Shown: piece by piece, positions 61,441 to 64,000 of the stretch
Position numbering within the stretch: the stretch's first letter is position 1
Layout: each line of letters starts with the position of its first letter
Source: Clostridia bacterium
Lineage (GTDB): Bacteria > Bacillota > Clostridia > Oscillospirales > Acutalibacteraceae
DNA length: 64,000 nt
Direction of reading: 5' to 3'
Assembly: GCA_017480115.1 (NCBI GenBank)
Contig: JAFVBH010000080.1
Span: 55,790 to 119,789 of the forward strand
The notes under the pieces: model-generated
Told to the model about the DNA's origin: nothing
Database searches by the model: none
What the model saw: only the letters and a program-made list of their open reading frames with translations
Translations under genes and position numbers: made by a program

Positions 61441-62532
61441 TTACTCCTTGTGGTCAATATAGCCCTCCGCACAGAGCAGCTCCGCCATCAGAACGGCGCC
61501 GCCTGCCGCACCGCGCAGGGTGTTGTGGGAAAGGCAAACAAACTTGTAGTCATACTGGGTATCCTCGCGCAGTCTGCCGGTATGGATCGCCATGCCTTTA
61601 TCAAGGTCGCGGCAGAGCTTTGTCTGAGGCATATCGTTTTCTTCGTAATAGTTGATGAACTGTTTGGGCGCCATGGGCAGGTCGAGCGCCTGCGGTCTGC
61701 CGCTGAAATTTTTCCAGCATGCAAGCACCTGCTCCTTGGTGGGTTTGTTTTCAAAGCGGACAAAGACTGCCGCCATATGCCCGTCAGTTACGGGCACACG
61801 CAGGCACTGCGCGGTAAAGTTGGGCCGTGCGGCAGGTACGATCTTGCCGTCCTTGACCTCGCCCCAAATTTTGAGGGGCTCCTTCTCGCTCTTTTCTTCC
61901 TCACCGCCGATATAGGGGTTGACGTTATCGATCATTTCGGGCCACCGCTCAAAGGTCTTGCCTGCGCCGGAAATCGCCTGATAGGTGCAGACAAGCACGT
62001 CCTTAACGCCGAAGGCTTTGTCGAGCGGGTAAAGCGCGGGAACATAGCTTTGCAGGGAGCAGTTGGATTTTACGGAGATAAAGCCGCGCTTCGTGCCCAA
62101 CCGCTTTCGCTGCGCCTCGATGACCTTGGCGTGATCCGCGTTGATTTCGGGAATGATCATAGGCACGTCGTCCGTAAAGCGGTTTGCGCTGTTGTTGGAC
62201 ATGACCGGGCATTCCGCCAGTGCATACTTCTGCTCCAACGCCTTGGTTTCGTCTTTGGAAAGGTTGACGGCGCAGAATACGAAGTCGACTTCTTTTGCGA
62301 TCTCGTCCACGTCGGTCTCGGCGTCCTTAACAATGATGTCCTTGAATTTCTCGGGCATGGGCGTTTTCATCGCCCAGCGGTCGCCGACAGCCTCCGCGTA
62401 AGGTTTTCCTGCGGAACGGCCTGACGCGGCAAGCACTTTGACGTCAAACCACGGGTGATTTTCAAGGATCGTCAGGAATCTCTGCCCTACCATGCCCGTG
62501 GCGCCGATCACACCCACATTGTATTTCTCCAT
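61441..62532 (-). CDS. asd: Aspartate-semialdehyde dehydrogenase (archaeal/fungal-type)
   Basis: The 363-residue enzyme has the NADP-binding start 'NVGVIGATGMVGQRFLTIL', the catalytic Cys in 'ISVKSNCSLQSYVPAL', and 'TYQAISGAGKTFERWPEM', where the usual homologue has 'SGAG'. Overall the sequence is of the archaeal/yeast-type branch rather than the enteric one. It reduces aspartyl phosphate to the semialdehyde for lysine, threonine and methionine. ATG 62532 is preceded by GGAGG at 10 bases; the frame is open to 62628. It is first in the operon; no lysine riboswitch is seen upstream. Confidence 0.95.
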   Translation of the reverse strand: MEKYNVGVIGATGMVGQRFLTILENHPWFDVKVLAASGRSAGKPYAEAVGDRWAMKTPMPEKFKDIIVKDAETDVDEIAKEVDFVFCAVNLSKDETKALEQKYALAECPVMSNNSANRFTDDVPMIIPEINADHAKVIEAQRKRLGTKRGFISVKSNCSLQSYVPALYPLDKAFGVKDVLVCTYQAISGAGKTFERWPEMIDNVNPYIGGEEEKSEKEPLKIWGEVKDGKIVPAARPNFTAQCLRVPVTDGHMAAVFVRFENKPTKEQVLACWKNFSGRPQALDLPMAPKQFINYYEENDMPQTKLCRDLDKGMAIHTGRLREDTQYDYKFVCLSHNTLRGAAGGAVLMAELLCAEGYIDHKE

Positions 62533-62601
62533 AAAACAATACCTCCGTATATCTAAAAACCTCTTGTTTTTAATCAATTTTGATAGTATAATGTTAATCT
62601 G

Positions 62602-62619
62602 AAAGTACCTCTGTACTTT
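62602..62619. promoter_or_regulatory. Palindrome in the asd-queA divergent region
   Basis: AAAGTAC-CTCT-GTACTTT is an exact 7-bp inverted repeat with a 4-bp gap, 70 bp from the asd start and 76 bp from queA. It could be an operator or a small hairpin. Confidence 0.5.
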
Positions 62620-62694
62620 TATACGCATATTAAAAATATGATACCACTAAATATATTTAAAGTCAAATAATTTTTGAAATTTACGGTGATAAAT

Positions 62695-63720
62695 ATGAAT
62701 AAGTCGGATTTTTGGTACGATCTGCCTGAAACGCTGATCGCGCAGGACCCCATTGAACCCCGCGACGCGTCCCGCCTGATGATCGTGGACAGAAAAACAG
62801 GAGCGCTGCAGCACCAACATTTTTATGATATTATTGATGAACTGCGCCCTACGGACTGTCTCGTGGTCAACGACACCAAGGTTATGCCCGCCCGTCTGTA
62901 CGGTATTAAAGAGGAAACCGGCGCAAAGGTGGAATTTCTGCTGTTATCCGCCAAGGGCGGCGACATATGGGAATGCCTCTGCGGGCCCGGTAAGCGGGCG
63001 AAGGAGGGGACGAAATTTGTTTTTGGCGACGGTTTGATGACCGCCGAGGTGCTTACCGTGTTGGAGAACGGCAATCGGCTTGTGAAATTCTGCTATGACG
63101 GCGTTTTTTATGAGGTACTGGACAAAATCGGGGAAATGCCTTTGCCGCACTATATCACCCACAAATTGAAAGATAAAAACCGCTATCAGACCGTCTATGC
63201 CAATGAGACCGGTTCCGCCGCCGCGCCCACCGCAGGGCTGCATTTTACCCCCGAACTGCTGCAAAAGGTGCAGGAGAAAGGCGTGAAGCTTGCCCGTGTG
63301 ACCCTGCATGTGGGGCTGGGAACGTTCCGCCCGGTCAAGGAGGAGAAGATCGAGGATCACAAAATGCATTCGGAATATTATGTCGTGACCCCCGAGGCTG
63401 CCGCGGTCATTAACGCAACAAAACGCAGCGGCGGGAGAATCATCGCCGTGGGGACGACCAGCTGTCGTACGCTGGAATCCGCAGCCAACGCAGACGGTAT
63501 GCTGGAGGCAAAAGCGGAAAATACCGGTATTTTTATCTATCCCGGCTACAAGTTTAAATGCATTGACGGGTTGATCACCAACTTCCATCTGCCGGAAAGC
63601 ACGCTGGTGATGCTGGTCTCCGCTTTCAGCAGCCGGGAGATCGTTTTGCATGCCTATCAGGAGGCGATCAAAGCACAGTACCGGTTTTTTTCTTTCGGTG
63701 ACGCGATGTTTTTGCGATAA
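62695..63720 (+). CDS. queA: S-adenosylmethionine:tRNA ribosyltransferase-isomerase
   Basis: The 341-residue enzyme transfers the ribosyl part of SAM to preQ1-tRNA to make epoxyqueuosine. It shows '[14 protein letters not shown]', '[15 protein letters not shown]', '[19 protein letters not shown]', '[13 protein letters not shown]' and '[13 protein letters not shown]'. ATG 62695 follows GGTGAT; the in-frame TTG 62674 has no ribosome site. It is divergent from the asd operon; tgt, queD and the like are not seen here. Confidence 0.96.
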   Translation: MNKSDFWYDLPETLIAQDPIEPRDASRLMIVDRKTGALQHQHFYDIIDELRPTDCLVVNDTKVMPARLYGIKEETGAKVEFLLLSAKGGDIWECLCGPGKRAKEGTKFVFGDGLMTAEVLTVLENGNRLVKFCYDGVFYEVLDKIGEMPLPHYITHKLKDKNRYQTVYANETGSAAAPTAGLHFTPELLQKVQEKGVKLARVTLHVGLGTFRPVKEEKIEDHKMHSEYYVVTPEAAAVINATKRSGGRIIAVGTTSCRTLESAANADGMLEAKAENTGIFIYPGYKFKCIDGLITNFHLPESTLVMLVSAFSSREIVLHAYQEAIKAQYRFFSFGDAMFLR

Positions 63721-63783
63721 AATTTCCAAAAAAGCAAAATAGATTAACTGCTTAAAAAAGTTGAAAAAAATTAAAAAAAGGTG

Positions 63784-63812
63784 TTGACAAATCGTTCCCG
63801 ATGTAGTAATAT
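63784..63812 (+). promoter_or_regulatory. Sigma-A promoter of the tRNA cluster
   Basis: TTGACA (63784-63789) and TAATAT (63807-63812), 17-bp spacer, with the first tRNA 38 bp further on. Confidence 0.85.
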
Positions 63813-63849
63813 AAACAAGTCGCAAGACGAAAGCCGTAAGGCAAGTCGA

Positions 63850-63925
63850 GGGAGCATAGCTCAGCTGGGAGAGCACCTGCCTTACAAGCAGGGGGTCACA
63901 GGTTCGAGCCCTGTTGTTCCCACCA
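63850..63925 (+). tRNA. tRNA-Val (anticodon TAC)
   Basis: GGGAGCA pairs with TGTTCCC; D-arm GCTC...GAGC, anticodon loop CTTACAA with TAC, T-arm ACAGG-TTCGAGC-CCTGT, and an encoded ACCA end. All stems close normally. Confidence 0.96.
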
Positions 63926-63931
63926 TCTTAT

Positions 63932-64000
63932 GGCCCGGTAGTTCAGCTGGTTAGAACGCTAGACTGTAACGGTAGAGGTCGACGTTTCGAGCCCGTTCCT
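63932..64000 (+). pseudogene. Damaged tRNA-Asp-like sequence at the window edge
   Basis: GGCCCGGTAGTTCAGCTGGT and the variable loop AGGTC match clostridial tRNA-Asp. From the anticodon stem on, at least four bases depart from the expected sequence. Anticodon GTC reads GTA, stem pairs 30-40 and 31-39 do not form, T-stem base 53 breaks the stem, and the last base departs from the acceptor stem. It may be a low-quality contig end, a pseudogene or a mutated tRNA. The sequence is cut off before the acceptor 3' strand. Confidence 0.65.

Noticed and set aside
62533..62694. Lysine riboswitch upstream of asd
   Set aside because: The divergent region is too short and has no L-box features.
63932..64000. 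Second tRNA called tRNA-Tyr from its GTA triplet
   Set aside because: The body is that of tRNA-Asp, with a short variable loop instead of the long arm of Tyr tRNAs, and the stems are broken.

Overview
The window looks like one stretch of chromosome from a gut-type Clostridia (Firmicutes/Bacillota), most likely of the Oscillospiraceae/Ruminococcaceae group. The clues are SepF and DivIVA in the post-ftsZ cluster, AddAB rather than RecBCD, a zinc-type L31, the dgt-dnaG-rpoD order, an L27 with a cleavable N-terminus beside the protease Prp, KtrBA, FtsEX with a PcsB/CwlO-like hydrolase, small DUF1540 and DUF6472 proteins, an archaeal-type aspartate-semialdehyde dehydrogenase, and many sigma-A promoters with 17-bp spacers. 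No phage, insertion sequence or CRISPR array is visible. The placement is inferred from gene content and protein character, not from a database search.

Layout. 0-6.2 kb: end of a YggS-type PLP protein, sepF, divIVA, lspA, rluD, then a split transketolase whose second subunit carries an in-frame amber codon. 6.2-9.4 kb: minus-strand membrane protein, HD protein and a long SDR-type epimerase. 9.6-17 kb: RNase P RNA, then addB and addA. 17-25.3 kb: rpmE, yigZ, dgt, dnaG, rpoD, a HAD phosphatase, a DUF1538 membrane protein paired with a double PII-like protein, and a DUF6472 protein. 25.6-30.1 kb: a SIS isomerase, a GH95-like glycosidase on the minus strand, and a secreted 3D-domain protein. 30.2-35.4 kb: pyrH, frr, uppS, ktrB, ktrA, then rplU-prp-rpmA behind an L21 leader.

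35.5-43.7 kb: GH38-like (DUF5054) enzyme, SCP2-like protein, secreted alkaline phosphatase, thrC, DUF1540, a metallophosphoesterase, and trigger factor. 43.8-48.9 kb: clpP, clpX, a secreted ceramidase-like protein and a PHP-domain protein. 48.99-49.69 kb: a roughly 705-bp noncoding element built of nested inverted repeats. 49.7-59 kb: GH29-like fucosidase, a lipoprotein, a CdaR/PucR-like regulator directly upstream of ftsE-ftsX-pcsB-like genes, an unrecognised protein, gap and a GDPD. 59-64 kb: asd-dapA-dapB-HD operon on the minus strand, queA, tRNA-Val and a damaged tRNA-Asp-like sequence at the window edge.

Most genes are housekeeping. The unusual material lies in noncoding structure: the nested-palindrome element, a family of three related long hairpins with shared arms and apex, and a palindromic operator at the GH95-like gene. 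Further points of interest are the DUF1538/PII-like pair, the regulator-ftsEX-hydrolase unit, long acidic tails on DivIVA and FtsE, the amber codon in transketolase, and active-site changes in the putative fucosidases.
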